Positions 16,896 to 26,009 of a stretch of DNA of 64,000 bases are shown here, piece after piece. The stretch is from JANMES01 sp038229715. Lineage in GTDB: Bacteria; Planctomycetota; Phycisphaerae; Tepidisphaerales; Tepidisphaeraceae. The notes beneath the pieces are model-generated. The model saw only the letters and a list, made by a program, of their open reading frames with translations. It made no database searches and was not told where the DNA came from. Position 1 is the stretch's first letter, and each line of letters begins with the position of its first letter. A program made the position numbers and the translations under genes. The stretch is from assembly GCA_038229715.1 (NCBI GenBank), contig JBBROD010000007.1, positions 1 through 64,000 of the forward strand, written 5' to 3'.

Positions 16896-17669
16896 ATGGG
16901 GCGAAGCTTCTCCACGTTGTTATCCGGCGTTCGCGATTCGGTGTCGACGATCGCGGAGTTCTGCTATCCGTCGATCTGTTGCGTTTGCGATCGCGCCGCT
17001 CCGCCGGGCTGGCGATGGTGTGATGCGTGCGAAAGCGAACTGGCGAAACTGCAGTTCGCGCCCGCCTGCGACGTGTGCGCCATGCCGCTGTCGGAACATT
17101 TGGCGCCTTGTCCGTACTGTCAGGGCAATGGGCTCCGGCCGTTCGATCGCATTGCGCGGCTGGGGATTTACGCTTCGCCGCTCAAGGATTTGATCCTTCG
17201 AGTGAAGTACCACAACGACTGGCCGCTGGCTGAGCGGTTGGCGGATCGGCTGGCGGGGCAGGATTCAGTCCGGGCGATTCTCGACGACACCGACGTGCTA
17301 TTGCCTGTCCCACTCTACTGGACCCGGCAGGCAAAGCGCGGCTTCAACCAGGCGGAGACGATTGCCAAACGCCTGGCTCGGTACAGCACCGCCAAAGCCC
17401 GCCAGTCGGTGATCCGCATCCGCAACACGCCGACGCAGACCATGCTGCACAAGCGCGCCCAGCGATTAGAGAACTTGCGGAACGCGTTCGGCACGATTCA
17501 TCCGGCCCAGATTGAAGGGAAACGGATCACGCTGGTCGACGACGTCATCACCACCGCCGCCACGCTGCAAACGCTGGCGCGGGAAGTTCGCGGCCATCAA
17601 CCGGCGAGCATCAAGGTGATTGTAGTGGCGATCGCCGACCCGAAGGGACGGGCGTTTGAGACGATCTAG
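16896..17669 (+). CDS. comF: ComF family phosphoribosyltransferase-like protein
   Basis: A 257-residue ComF protein. Four CxxC-type pairs (CCVCD, CDACE, CDVC, CPYC) form an N-terminal zinc finger. The phosphoribosyltransferase fold has the PRPP loop ITLVDDVITTAATL near the C-terminus and the family motif RGFNQAETIAKRLA. In naturally competent bacteria ComF helps take up or process transforming DNA. A role here is inferred and would fit the pilus genes in the same window. Confidence 0.9.
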   Translation: MGRSFSTLLSGVRDSVSTIAEFCYPSICCVCDRAAPPGWRWCDACESELAKLQFAPACDVCAMPLSEHLAPCPYCQGNGLRPFDRIARLGIYASPLKDLILRVKYHNDWPLAERLADRLAGQDSVRAILDDTDVLLPVPLYWTRQAKRGFNQAETIAKRLARYSTAKARQSVIRIRNTPTQTMLHKRAQRLENLRNAFGTIHPAQIEGKRITLVDDVITTAATLQTLAREVRGHQPASIKVIVVAIADPKGRAFETI

Positions 17670-17672
17670 GAA

Positions 17673-17754
17673 GAATTTGCAATTGCCAATTTGCAAATTG
17701 CAATCGGTGACAGAGTATCTCGATTGCAAATTGCAAATCGGCAATTGCAAATTC
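17673..17754. repeat. 82-bp AT-rich inverted repeat
   Basis: The left arm GAATTTGCAATTGCCAATTT... and right arm ...CGGCAATTGCAAATTC pair over about 34 bp with two mismatches around a 14-bp loop. It is much AT-richer than its surroundings and sits between the convergent comF and GGDEF genes. It has no T-run but may terminate both transcripts. Confidence 0.93.
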
Positions 17755-17757
17755 CTA

Positions 17758-19257
17758 TCACGCCGCATTCTTCCCCGCCGGCTTCGGCAGGGAGAAAACC
17801 TTCACGCAGTTTCGTCCGCCGCGCTTGGCGGCGTAGAGGGCGAGGTCGGCGGCTTTGATGATTTGCGGGAACTCGGTGAAAGGCATTCCCGGCTCGAATG
17901 CTGCAACGCCGATGCTGGCCGTTACGGCCAGCGGGGTTGAGCCGGCGAGAATCGGCTTGGCGGCGATGGCGCGGCGGACGGATTCGGCGATCGCGGCGGC
18001 GGTCGCACGGTTAGTGCCCGGGAGCACCAGAACCATTTCTTCCCCGCCGTAACGGGCGGACAAATCCTGCGCCCGGGCCGCTGATTTGACCAGTTTGCCG
18101 AGGTGCCTGAGCACCTGATCGCCGGCGGGGTGGCCGTGCTTGTCGTTGATGCTCTTGAACTTATCCACGTCGAGCATCAGCAGCGCCAGCGGCGTGCCGG
18201 TTTCCTTCGCGTGCGCCATCGCCTTGGCGGAGAAGCGGTCGAACGAAGCGCGGTTGGCCAGTCCGGTCAACGCATCGGTGGTCGCCTGGATTTTGAGTTC
18301 CTGGTTCTGCACCTGCAGCGTGCTAGCCTGCATCTGGCTCTTGAGCGTCATCTCGATCAGCGCTTCGTTGGCTTTCTTCAGAATATTATCGTAGTTGGCG
18401 CTGGAGCCGATGTTGATCTCGAACAATCCGGCTACTTCCTTCGTACGCTTGCCGATCTCATCCAGCAGCGCGTCGGCGTCGGCTTCGGACATTCGGTAAA
18501 GCGACGCGCACATCTTACGAACGTGCGCGATCGACTTGGCTGGTTCGGCGTCGACGTAGACGTCGGCGCAATGGCCGCTGAGTTCAATCAACTCGGTCAA
18601 CTTGCGGAGGGCGGCGTCCTTCACGCCGGCCGGCGCGTGGTTATTGGCGATCGGCGTCGTCAGCAGCGGGGGAAGCTTCCATTGATCGGCAAGAATCCCG
18701 CCGGCGTCGGCGTGGGTCATGCCAAACGCCTCGGTCTCGGCGGCGACCAGGTCGTTGTGGGTCGTGATCTTGCCGCAGACTTCGCCGTAGCGTTCGCCGA
18801 GCACTTGGTCGAGCACCAACATGCCGATGTCTTTAAGCAGCGCCGCGAGGAAGGCCTCTTCCTGCTGAACGACGTTGATCTTGCCCGCAATCGTCCGCGC
18901 GGCGGTGGCGGCGTAGATGCTCCGCTTCCAGTACGCCAAATGATTGAACCCCTGCGATTTCTTGTTCTTCAGGTTCGTCACTAACGAAAAACCCAGCACC
19001 AGCGTCTTCACCGACTGCAATCCAAGAATCACCAGCGAATGGCTGATCGTGCTGACGTTCTGGCTGCGGGCGTAGAAGCTGGAAGTCACGGTGCGCAGGA
19101 TCTTGGTCGACAGGGCGGGATCCTTGGAAATAATGCGCGCGATCTCTGCAATGTCCACGTCCGGCTTCTGCGCCATATCCAACACTTGCATCGCGATGGC
19201 GGGCAATGAAGGAAGGCTGGGGCATTGGCGGATGCGTTCGATCAGTTCTTGATTCAT
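17758..19257 (-). CDS. HDOD-GGDEF diguanylate cyclase
   Basis: A 499-residue protein. The N-terminal HDOD domain (about 1-220) has LPSLPAIAMQVLDMAQ and ISKDPALSTKILR. A short coiled linker precedes a C-terminal GGDEF domain (about 330-490) with RYGGEEMVLVLPG, where GGEEM corresponds to the active-site GG(D/E)EF with a conservative last residue. It probably makes cyclic-di-GMP, and its product could bind the PilZ protein at 43214 and be degraded by the HD-GYP protein at 61529 (inference). Confidence 0.92.
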   Translation of the reverse strand: MNQELIERIRQCPSLPSLPAIAMQVLDMAQKPDVDIAEIARIISKDPALSTKILRTVTSSFYARSQNVSTISHSLVILGLQSVKTLVLGFSLVTNLKNKKSQGFNHLAYWKRSIYAATAARTIAGKINVVQQEEAFLAALLKDIGMLVLDQVLGERYGEVCGKITTHNDLVAAETEAFGMTHADAGGILADQWKLPPLLTTPIANNHAPAGVKDAALRKLTELIELSGHCADVYVDAEPAKSIAHVRKMCASLYRMSEADADALLDEIGKRTKEVAGLFEINIGSSANYDNILKKANEALIEMTLKSQMQASTLQVQNQELKIQATTDALTGLANRASFDRFSAKAMAHAKETGTPLALLMLDVDKFKSINDKHGHPAGDQVLRHLGKLVKSAARAQDLSARYGGEEMVLVLPGTNRATAAAIAESVRRAIAAKPILAGSTPLAVTASIGVAAFEPGMPFTEFPQIIKAADLALYAAKRGGRNCVKVFSLPKPAGKNAA

Positions 19258-19374
19258 GCTGCAGACTTTCGACAGTGCAACCCCGTTGCCATTCTGGCTC
19301 GTGCGCTCACATGGCGCTGGACTCTTAAAATATCGGTCTGAGCGTAGCCGGACTTAGCGAGATTGTGACTTCTA

Positions 19375-20055
19375 TCACAAATATCTCAGATGGGCTCGGA
19401 TTGATTCGTCCGTGGCGGCAGACAAGGGAAGTGCGTTTCCCAGCGTAAAATCGCCGATGCGCGATCGGCAGAGCTGCGTCAGATAACCACCGCATTGCAG
19501 TTGAGCGCCCAAATCGCGCGCGATAGCGCGAATATAGGTCCCACGTCCGCAATCGATCTGCAACTGAAGGTCGGGCGGCGCGTAGGATAGCAGCCGGATC
19601 TGATCGACGCGCACCGGGCGTTCGACAAGATGAACCACCTGTCCGTCCCGCGCCAGCGCATACGCCCGTCTCCCGCCGACCTTCATCGCGCTGTAGGCGG
19701 GAGGCCGCTGGAGAATTGTTCCGATGAACATGGGGATTACTTCAGTAATCCGTTCCACAGATGGGAGCACCGCATTCGGAGTTGGATGTTCGGGAGATTC
19801 CAAGTCATCCGTGTCGGTTGTCGCGCCAAATCTCACGGTGGTTAGATACTGCTTGGGGCTGGCCATCAGTTGTTCGCAGAGTTTGGTGGCTTTACCGATG
19901 AGCAGGAGCAAAACGCCGGTCGCGAATGGGTCGAGCGTGCCTGCGTGACCGATTTTGGTTCCGCGTGGAAGCAATCGTTTCACCTGCCCGACGACGCGGG
20001 CCGACGTGATGCCCGCAGGCTTGTGAATGTTGAGGATACCGTTGAGTTCGCCCAT
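19375..20055 (-). CDS. truB: tRNA pseudouridine(55) synthase TruB
   Basis: A 226-residue TruB enzyme that converts U55 of tRNAs to pseudouridine. The N-terminus GILNIHKPAGITSARVV and the motif GHAGTLDPFATGVLLL include the catalytic Asp in GTLDP. RPPAYSAMKVGGRRAY and CGRGTYIRAIARDLG are also conserved. The PUA-like C-terminal domain of longer versions is absent (E. coli about 314 residues). It is divergent from the repeat protein at 20113. Confidence 0.95.
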   Translation of the reverse strand: MGELNGILNIHKPAGITSARVVGQVKRLLPRGTKIGHAGTLDPFATGVLLLLIGKATKLCEQLMASPKQYLTTVRFGATTDTDDLESPEHPTPNAVLPSVERITEVIPMFIGTILQRPPAYSAMKVGGRRAYALARDGQVVHLVERPVRVDQIRLLSYAPPDLQLQIDCGRGTYIRAIARDLGAQLQCGGYLTQLCRSRIGDFTLGNALPLSAATDESIRAHLRYL

Positions 20056-20112
20056 TTTTTATATCGTTTCAGATGTATTGTGTGATCCGTCTAAACCCAC
20101 TAATGTGCAAAA

Positions 20113-20859
20113 ATGATCTGGAACGAACAGCGCATTTTGCAAGCGATCAAGAAACTGTATCAGGCCAACGCTCCGTTGTCTTACAACGCCTTGTCCCGGA
20201 AAAATCAGGCGCTGCTGTCGGCGGCGGCGTATCACTTTGGATCGTATCGGCGGGCCGTGGAAAAAGCGGGGATCGATTACGCTGCGGTGCTGCGCCGACC
20301 TCGCTGGACCAAAACATTGATCATCGCGGAAGTGAAGAAGGCCAAGCGCGCCGGGATCGATCTGCACTGGTCGGCCGTCACTAAGCGACGCGACGAACTC
20401 GGGAAGGCGGCGTTCGCGTCGCTTCAGCCGCGGTTGTTCGGCACGTGGGATCGGGCGCTGCACGCGGCTGGTCTGGACGCCGATGAGATCAACCTCTATC
20501 GCAAGTGGAGCCGCAACAGCATCGCCTTTGAGTTGAAGCACATGGCGTCTGAAAACGAGCCGCTCAGCAGCGGTGCGGTGCAGAAGGAAGACCCGGGCCT
20601 TCATGCGGCGGCGCTTCGGTACTTTGGATCGTACGATGCTGCCCTCCGCGCCGCCAAGATCAATCCGGCCAGCGTGCGGCAACGCCAGACTTGGACTAAG
20701 CAGCGCGTTTTGGTTGAACTGAAGAAGTTGTCTAAGGGCAAAAAGCCTTTGCTTGACGCGACGATCCGCTCGAAAATCCCGCCGCTTTACGGGGCGGCTG
20801 TTCGGTTGTTCGGGACGCTGGGTAAGGCCCGCAAGGCTGTGAAGATTCTTGCGAAGTGA
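20113..20859 (+). CDS. Protein made of four homing-endonuclease-associated type repeats
   Basis: A 248-residue protein consisting of four repeats of about 60 residues. Each runs from a W near the start through two helices to a FGSY/FGTW motif and an AL..AG(I/L) end (YHFGSYRRAVEKAGI; RLFGTWDRALHAAGL; RYFGSYDAALRAAKI; RLFGTLGKARKAVKI). This resembles the HNH_repeat-type unit found beside homing endonucleases. No nuclease motif is visible. It is basic, so DNA binding is likely but unproved. Confidence 0.75.
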   Translation: MIWNEQRILQAIKKLYQANAPLSYNALSRKNQALLSAAAYHFGSYRRAVEKAGIDYAAVLRRPRWTKTLIIAEVKKAKRAGIDLHWSAVTKRRDELGKAAFASLQPRLFGTWDRALHAAGLDADEINLYRKWSRNSIAFELKHMASENEPLSSGAVQKEDPGLHAAALRYFGSYDAALRAAKINPASVRQRQTWTKQRVLVELKKLSKGKKPLLDATIRSKIPPLYGAAVRLFGTLGKARKAVKILAK

Positions 20860-20962
20860 CGTTTGATTGTCTTGGGGGAATCGATCGCTATATCATGGGT
20901 AATACGTTGGTTTGCTACCCGTTGAAGCGGGCAGACCGGCGTGTGAGCTTATGGAGATTGTG

Positions 20963-21580
20963 ATGTCGTCTGCGCGCCCGCGTATCGTTAGCCCTGACAC
21001 GCTTCGGGGAGCGCCTGAACAGCGCACACCACCTGGACAGCAACTCACCAGTAAGTGGCCCGTGCTGCATTACGGCAATGTGCCGAAAGTCGATCCGCAC
21101 GCAGCCGACTGGCAACTACAGATCTTCGGGCAGGTCGATGAACCGTATGAGCTGACGTACGCCGAGATCCTGGCGATGCCCGCGATCGATGTCGTGTGCG
21201 ACATGCACTGCGTCACGCACTGGAGCCGGCTGGACAACGTCTTCACCGGTGTGCCGCTCAAGGCGATCATCGAAAAAGCCAAACCCCGCGCCAGCGCCCG
21301 CTACGTGATGTGCCACAGCGAGGCCGGTTTCACCACTAACGTGCCGCTGGCGGAGTTCATCAAGGACGACTGCATATTGACCTACGAGTGGGACGGCCAG
21401 CCGATCACGCCCGATCACGGCTGGCCTCTTCGCGGGTTAGTGCCGCAACTGTATCTCTGGAAGAGTGCGAAATGGATCCGCGGGATCGAACTCCGCAACA
21501 GCGACGCGCCCGGCTTCTGGGAACAAAACGGCTACCACATGCACGGCGATCCGTGGAAGGAAGAGCGGTTCGGGTGGTAA
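20963..21580 (+). CDS. Sulfite-oxidase-like molybdopterin-dependent oxidoreductase
   Basis: A 205-residue protein with the molybdopterin domain of sulfite oxidase/YedY-type enzymes. VCDMHCVTHWSRLDNVFTGV carries the Cys that ligates molybdenum, and GWPLRGLVPQLYLWKSAKW is the conserved C-terminal binding loop. No signal peptide is seen, unlike MsrP (YedY). The ATG at 20963 is preceded by GGAG with 6-nt spacing; upstream in-frame starts are less likely. The next gene encodes a Cys-rich membrane protein that might pass it electrons (inference). Confidence 0.88.
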   Translation: MSSARPRIVSPDTLRGAPEQRTPPGQQLTSKWPVLHYGNVPKVDPHAADWQLQIFGQVDEPYELTYAEILAMPAIDVVCDMHCVTHWSRLDNVFTGVPLKAIIEKAKPRASARYVMCHSEAGFTTNVPLAEFIKDDCILTYEWDGQPITPDHGWPLRGLVPQLYLWKSAKWIRGIELRNSDAPGFWEQNGYHMHGDPWKEERFGW

Positions 21581-21621
21581 CGCGCCATCGTCCGTGACGC
21601 CCGTTCCTGTATGATGCGGCA

Positions 21622-22434
21622 ATGCATCATGTTCACCTTTTCCTGTGGGCCCTCGGCGGCACGTTTCTGTTCATTTTGTTCTTTTCGATGCTTCTTACTT
21701 TCAGCCGTTCGATCGAATTTCTCACTCGGGCTCCGGCGTTGGACGTGATCGTCGCGACGCTCACCTGGGTGCCCTGGGTGATTGCATTGCGATTCGGCGG
21801 GTGGGCGGGTTTCGTCGGCACTTTACTCGGGCAGATGGCGGCGCTGTTCGCGTGGTGCTGGCTGCACGAAGCGATGCACAAGAAAGCCGCCTGCGGGCCG
21901 CGGATCGTGAAGTTTCTGAACCGTACGATCGGCAAATGGCATAACCATGCGGCGCTTTGGGTGACGCTGGTGGCGCTGCCCGGATTCTGGGCGATCCGGC
22001 TGATGGAAGTCGCCTGCTATTGGCCGCTCGTTTCGCTGTTGAACTTTCCGAAATACAAGCATAGCGAGTGGGTCAACGTCAGCCGGCAGAAGTTTGACGG
22101 GCTGGTCGGGCACGATCTGATCTGGTGCCTCTACTGCGATTGGATGACCGGCGTGTACGCCCTCGGCGGGGAGATGCTGCGCAACGTCGAAAGCTTTTGG
22201 TGCCCGATCCGCTACTACGACGGCAAGAAGTGCGACAACTGCAAGATCGACTTCCCCGACATCGCCGGCGGATGGGTGGACGCCAACGGGAGCATGGCCG
22301 ACGTCGAAAAAGTGATGGTCGACCAGTACGGCGACGGCCGGCGCGAGTGGTTCGGCCACCCGGCGCGGCTGACCGTGAAGGGACAGCCGATCATCGAGCC
22401 GACGATCGAAGCGCCCAGCGAGTTGCAGCAATAG
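21622..22434 (+). CDS. Uncharacterised membrane protein with a cysteine cluster
   Basis: A 270-residue protein with an N-terminal helix, helices at about 45-75 and 110-135, then a soluble C-terminal half containing WCLYCDW, then FWCPIRYYDGKKCDNCKIDF. The five closely grouped Cys look like a metal site. The second region has a His pair (WLHEAMH, KWHNHA). I do not recognise the family. It begins 41 bases after the molybdoenzyme gene, which suggests an operon and perhaps a redox partner role, but this is not shown by the sequence. Confidence 0.7.
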   Translation: MHHVHLFLWALGGTFLFILFFSMLLTFSRSIEFLTRAPALDVIVATLTWVPWVIALRFGGWAGFVGTLLGQMAALFAWCWLHEAMHKKAACGPRIVKFLNRTIGKWHNHAALWVTLVALPGFWAIRLMEVACYWPLVSLLNFPKYKHSEWVNVSRQKFDGLVGHDLIWCLYCDWMTGVYALGGEMLRNVESFWCPIRYYDGKKCDNCKIDFPDIAGGWVDANGSMADVEKVMVDQYGDGRREWFGHPARLTVKGQPIIEPTIEAPSELQQ

Positions 22435-22502
22435 GGGATCGCCGTGATTACCCGGTTGAGTTAGGTTGAATGGCCTGCCATGCGCTATAAACTTCGCGAT
22501 CG

Positions 22503-24200
22503 ATGACCACAGCGGTGCAATCTTCGCAGGCAGGTGAAATCAATAGCCGCACCCCGTGGCGGCTGGACTGGCTCACGCCCCCGCGCTGCCGGCTGATTTT
22601 TGCAGCGCTGTCGGTGATCGGATTGATTTCGCAAATCGCGTATCTCCACCGCGCGCCGATCGATCTGTCCGGCGATGAAGCACACTACTGGGATTGGTCG
22701 CGCCGGCTCGACCTCAGTTATTACAGCAAAGGCCCGGCCGTCGCGTACATCATCCGCGCCAGCTGCGCGATCTTCGGCGAGAACATGCCCGCCGTGCGCT
22801 ACCCGGCCGTTGTGCTGGCGCTGATGACGTTGATCGCCATGTACCTGCTCACGCTGCGGCTGTTCAAATCCGATCGGCTGGCGCTAGGCGTTACTCTTCT
22901 CGCTGCACTCGTGCCGATGTTCGTTGCCGGTAGCTTGCTGATGACGATCGATCCGCCGTTCTTCTTCTGCTGGGCGGTGGCGACGTACGCACTGACGTTC
23001 GGCATCGATCTGCGGACCGGCCGGCAGGGCGGATCGATCGCGCCGTGGATCGTCGCAGGCGTTTTTGTGGGGCTTGGGTTTCTCGCCAAGTACGCGGCGC
23101 TGCTGTGGTTGCCGGCGGTGCTGATTTATCTGGCGATCGACTACCGGGCCGTGCTTAAAACGCCGCGGCCGTGGGTGATGGTGATTGTTGCGCTGTTGTT
23201 CACCACGCCGGTGCTGGCGTGGAACATGAAACACGAGTGGGTGACGTTCCGCCACGTCGCCAGGCAAACAGGCCTGACCGACGACGGCGACAACGACGCC
23301 GACGACCGCGCAGCGATGGGCAAATCGGCGATAGAAACGATCGGCCGGTTCGGGGAGTTTCTCGCGGGGCAGGCCGGTGTGGTCGGGCCGATCGCTATAT
23401 TCATGGTGGCCGGTGCGGTGTACGCGCTCGGCCGGCGCAGCAGCGGCGATCCGCACCGCCGGGCGCTGCGGATGCTGACCGTCATCGGCGGGTTTTTCTT
23501 TCTGCTGACGTTCCTCGGCAACTACCGCAGCAGAGTGCAGATCAACTGGCCGGCACCGGCGTATTTTACGCTGGTGATCCTTGCGGGCTATTACATCGCG
23601 CTCTGCCTTGATGATGCCGCGCGCTGGAAACAAATGAAGGGTTGGATTTATGCGACGATCGTGTTTGGACTGGTGTTACAGCCGATCGCACACGATTTTT
23701 CACTGCTCTATCCGATCCTCCGATCGTTCAACGCCACATTCAAAACGAGAATCCCGATCGCCCGCATCGATCCGACCGTCAAACTTCGCGGCTGGCAAGC
23801 ACTCGGCCAATTCCTCGGCGCCGAACTGGCGAAAATGCCGGCCGGCACATTCATTCTCTGCGACGACTATCAGCAGACGGCCGAGACTGCTTTCTACACG
23901 CCGGGCCAGCCGATCACGTTTTACGCCGGGTCGTACTTTACCGATCCCAAGCGTCACACGCAGTACGACATCTGGCCGGACCGCCAACTGACGCCGCCGA
24001 ACCCGCTGATCGGCCGGGACGCCATCTACGTCGGAAAGGCCGGCCTGATTCCGCGCGAGGTGGCCGCTGCGTTCGAGCATGTCGAGCCGATCAAAACGCT
24101 CGACATCAAAGTCGGCGATACCACAATCCGCAGCTTCCGCCCCTTCCGCTGCACCGGCTTTAAGGGGATGACGCGGCCGACAAATATTTCGGATTACTAG
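22503..24200 (+). CDS. ArnT/PMT-type glycosyltransferase, family 39 (second copy)
   Basis: A 565-residue polytopic glycosyltransferase with DLSGDEAHYWDWSRRLDLSY, the family 39 catalytic loop, and YYSKGPAVAYIIRA. It parallels the protein at 11281 (DEAYYWVW; DHPPMVAYLI) in motif order. Twelve or so hydrophobic segments are followed by a soluble C-terminal domain. It probably transfers a sugar from a polyprenyl-phosphate donor to an envelope acceptor, but neither is identifiable. Confidence 0.88.
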   Translation: MTTAVQSSQAGEINSRTPWRLDWLTPPRCRLIFAALSVIGLISQIAYLHRAPIDLSGDEAHYWDWSRRLDLSYYSKGPAVAYIIRASCAIFGENMPAVRYPAVVLALMTLIAMYLLTLRLFKSDRLALGVTLLAALVPMFVAGSLLMTIDPPFFFCWAVATYALTFGIDLRTGRQGGSIAPWIVAGVFVGLGFLAKYAALLWLPAVLIYLAIDYRAVLKTPRPWVMVIVALLFTTPVLAWNMKHEWVTFRHVARQTGLTDDGDNDADDRAAMGKSAIETIGRFGEFLAGQAGVVGPIAIFMVAGAVYALGRRSSGDPHRRALRMLTVIGGFFFLLTFLGNYRSRVQINWPAPAYFTLVILAGYYIALCLDDAARWKQMKGWIYATIVFGLVLQPIAHDFSLLYPILRSFNATFKTRIPIARIDPTVKLRGWQALGQFLGAELAKMPAGTFILCDDYQQTAETAFYTPGQPITFYAGSYFTDPKRHTQYDIWPDRQLTPPNPLIGRDAIYVGKAGLIPREVAAAFEHVEPIKTLDIKVGDTTIRSFRPFRCTGFKGMTRPTNISDY

Positions 24201-24269
24201 ATTCGGCTCCCTCGCCCGGTACTCCGCGAGAGCATTGGGGAAAGCAATCCGTTGCGACATTCAATGGGT

Positions 24270-24331
24270 CCACAAATAACACGAATCTTCACGAATGATT
24301 TCTTATTCGTGTAGATTCGTGTTATTCGTGG
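24270..24331. repeat. 62-bp inverted repeat, CACGAATCT family
   Basis: The 27-nt arms (CCACAAATAACACGAATCTT... and its inverted match) differ at two positions and are separated by 8 bp. It lies between the glycosyltransferase and PAP2 genes. Confidence 0.93.
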
Positions 24332-24356
24332 ATGATCTCCGCGAGTGAGGCAGAAC

Positions 24357-24395
24357 CCTCACCCTGCCCTCTCCCGGCGTACCGGGCGAGGGTGA
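24357..24395. repeat. Short CT-rich palindrome, CTCACCCTGCCC family
   Basis: CTCACCCTGCCCTC...GGGCGAGGGTGAG is an imperfect stem-loop. The pyrimidine-rich arms resemble the element inserted in carB at 47223-47330. Confidence 0.7.
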
Positions 24396-24440
24396 GATCA
24401 CTGCATTCTGAAATTCCTGTCGATCGGGTAAGCTTTCTGC

Positions 24441-25112
24441 ATGAGCCGTCAGCGGGTGATAGTGTGCGTGCTGCTGTGGATCGTCGCGATCGGCGTTTCG
24501 ATGCTGCTCGACGCGCCGATCGCGACGGCGGCGCGCAATGCGGGCATCCCAAGTTGGCTCAAATCCACACCCGTCGGCACGATCCTGAAAATCCCCGGCG
24601 AGTACTGGTTCACCGCAATGCTGGCGGCGGTTGCGACGTATTTCTACGCCCGCCAGCCCAAATGGCACGGCGGGGCGTTTGTGCTGATCTGCGGATTACT
24701 CAGCGGGATTAACGGCCTGATCAAGTGGATGACCGGCCGGGCGCGGCCGTTCAAGGCGCTGGCGTCCAAGGCGGAGGTCGAGCTCGCCCCTTTTCATTTC
24801 CAGCCGTTTTTCCACGGATTCAGCGGGCTTTTGGGTACGAGCAACCTTTGTTTTGTATCGGGCCATGCCGCGCTGGCGTTTGCCAACGCTTCAGCGATCG
24901 CGATCCTTTTTCCGCGCTTCCGATGGGCATTCTACGCCGTCGCTTCCCTCACCGCGGCGGAGCGGTTTCTGGAAACGGCGCACTATTTCTCCGATACTGT
25001 CGCAGCGGCGGCGCTGGGAATCGGCGGGGTACATTTGCTGGCCTGGATCTTCAACGCCCGATCCGACGCGAAAGCCCCGCGCGGTTTTGAACCGGTTGTG
25101 ACTCAAGTGTGA
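24441..25112 (+). CDS. PAP2-family membrane phosphatase
   Basis: A 223-residue membrane protein with the three PAP2 phosphatase motifs: KWMTGRARPF, FVSGHAALAF, and ERFLETAHYFSDTVAA, whose His residues form the catalytic site. Such enzymes dephosphorylate polyprenyl pyrophosphates or phosphatidyl phosphates. It is placed next to two glycosyltransferases that use lipid-linked sugars. The stop codon falls in a tandem 11-bp repeat. Confidence 0.9.
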   Translation: MSRQRVIVCVLLWIVAIGVSMLLDAPIATAARNAGIPSWLKSTPVGTILKIPGEYWFTAMLAAVATYFYARQPKWHGGAFVLICGLLSGINGLIKWMTGRARPFKALASKAEVELAPFHFQPFFHGFSGLLGTSNLCFVSGHAALAFANASAIAILFPRFRWAFYAVASLTAAERFLETAHYFSDTVAAAALGIGGVHLLAWIFNARSDAKAPRGFEPVVTQV

Positions 25113-25129
25113 CTCAAGTGTGACTCAAG
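25097..25129 (+). repeat. Three tandem copies of an 11-bp unit
   Basis: TGTGACTCAAG is repeated three times without a mismatch. The stop codon of the PAP2 gene is in the second copy. A change in copy number would alter only the C-terminal tail and the spacing to the next gene. Confidence 0.95.
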
Positions 25130-25145
25130 GAAGAGCCTGAAATCC

Positions 25146-25880
25146 ATGAACGAAACTCCCTACCTCTCGGTCGTAATCCCCTGTTACAACGAGGAAGAAA
25201 ACGTCCCCACGCTGCTCTCCCGCGTGAGCGGCGCACTGGCGAACTTCGGAAAGCCGTTTGAAGTTCTCATCGTCGACGACGCCAGCAAGGATAAAACGCC
25301 GCAACTGCTCGACGAGGGAATTAACACCTACCCGTGGCTTCGCGTCTTACGGATGGCGAAGAACGGCGGACAGTCAGCAGCGTTTGAAGCCGGCTTCGCT
25401 GCCGCCAAGGGTGAAGTGATCGCCACAATCGATGCCGACTTGCAGAACGACCCGGAGGAAATCCCGCGGCTGGTGCCGATGCTCGACGAACACAAAGTCG
25501 ACATGATCACCGGCTGGCGGAAAAACCGGCAGGACACTAACTTCCGCCGCTGGCAAAGCCGCCAGGCCAACCGCATCCGCAACTGGGTGACGCAGGAAAC
25601 CGTCAACGATTCGGCCAGCAGCCTTAAGGTCTATCGCGCTCACGCCATCAAGGGCCTGAACTTGTTCAAAGGCGCTCATCGCTACTTCCCCACGCTGGTG
25701 AAAGCCCGCGGATACACGGTTTACGAAACCCCCGTGAAGCACAGCCACCGTTTCGCAGGTACGGCCAAGTACGGGTTCGGCAATCGCGCGTTTGTAGGGC
25801 TGGTCGATATCTTCGGCGTGCGGTGGATGAAATCCCGATGGCTTCGGTATCAGGTGAACGAAGTCCGGCCGAAGGAATAA
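25146..25880 (+). CDS. Glycosyltransferase family 2 (dolichyl-phosphate mannosyltransferase-like)
   Basis: A 244-residue GT-A fold enzyme with LSVVIPCYNEEENVPTLLSR, the nucleotide-binding VLIVDDASKD and the metal-binding IDADLQNDPEEI. There are no C-terminal membrane helices. Enzymes of this type charge polyprenyl phosphate with a sugar, which would supply the family 39 transferases at 11281 and 22503. The start is 33 bp after the PAP2 stop. Confidence 0.9.
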   Translation: MNETPYLSVVIPCYNEEENVPTLLSRVSGALANFGKPFEVLIVDDASKDKTPQLLDEGINTYPWLRVLRMAKNGGQSAAFEAGFAAAKGEVIATIDADLQNDPEEIPRLVPMLDEHKVDMITGWRKNRQDTNFRRWQSRQANRIRNWVTQETVNDSASSLKVYRAHAIKGLNLFKGAHRYFPTLVKARGYTVYETPVKHSHRFAGTAKYGFGNRAFVGLVDIFGVRWMKSRWLRYQVNEVRPKE

Positions 25881-25910
25881 TTCTTAGAGCTTCTAAAAAA
25901 CTCAAAACAC

Positions 25911-25997
25911 AACCGCGAAGGCGCGAAGAAGCAACGCGAAGAAACTCGCGTGATTCTGGTTTCTGGTATGGTTCGCGACTTCGCGTCTTCGCGGTAA
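25911..25997. repeat. 87-bp inverted repeat, CGCGAAGACGCGAAG family, copy 1
   Basis: The left arm AACCGCGAAGGCGCGAAGAA and right arm ...CTTCGCGTCTTCGCGGTAA are imperfect inverted copies. The second copy, with perfect 21-nt arms, is at 34531-34605. Confidence 0.9.
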
Positions 25998-26009
25998 ACT
26001 TTTACGCTC

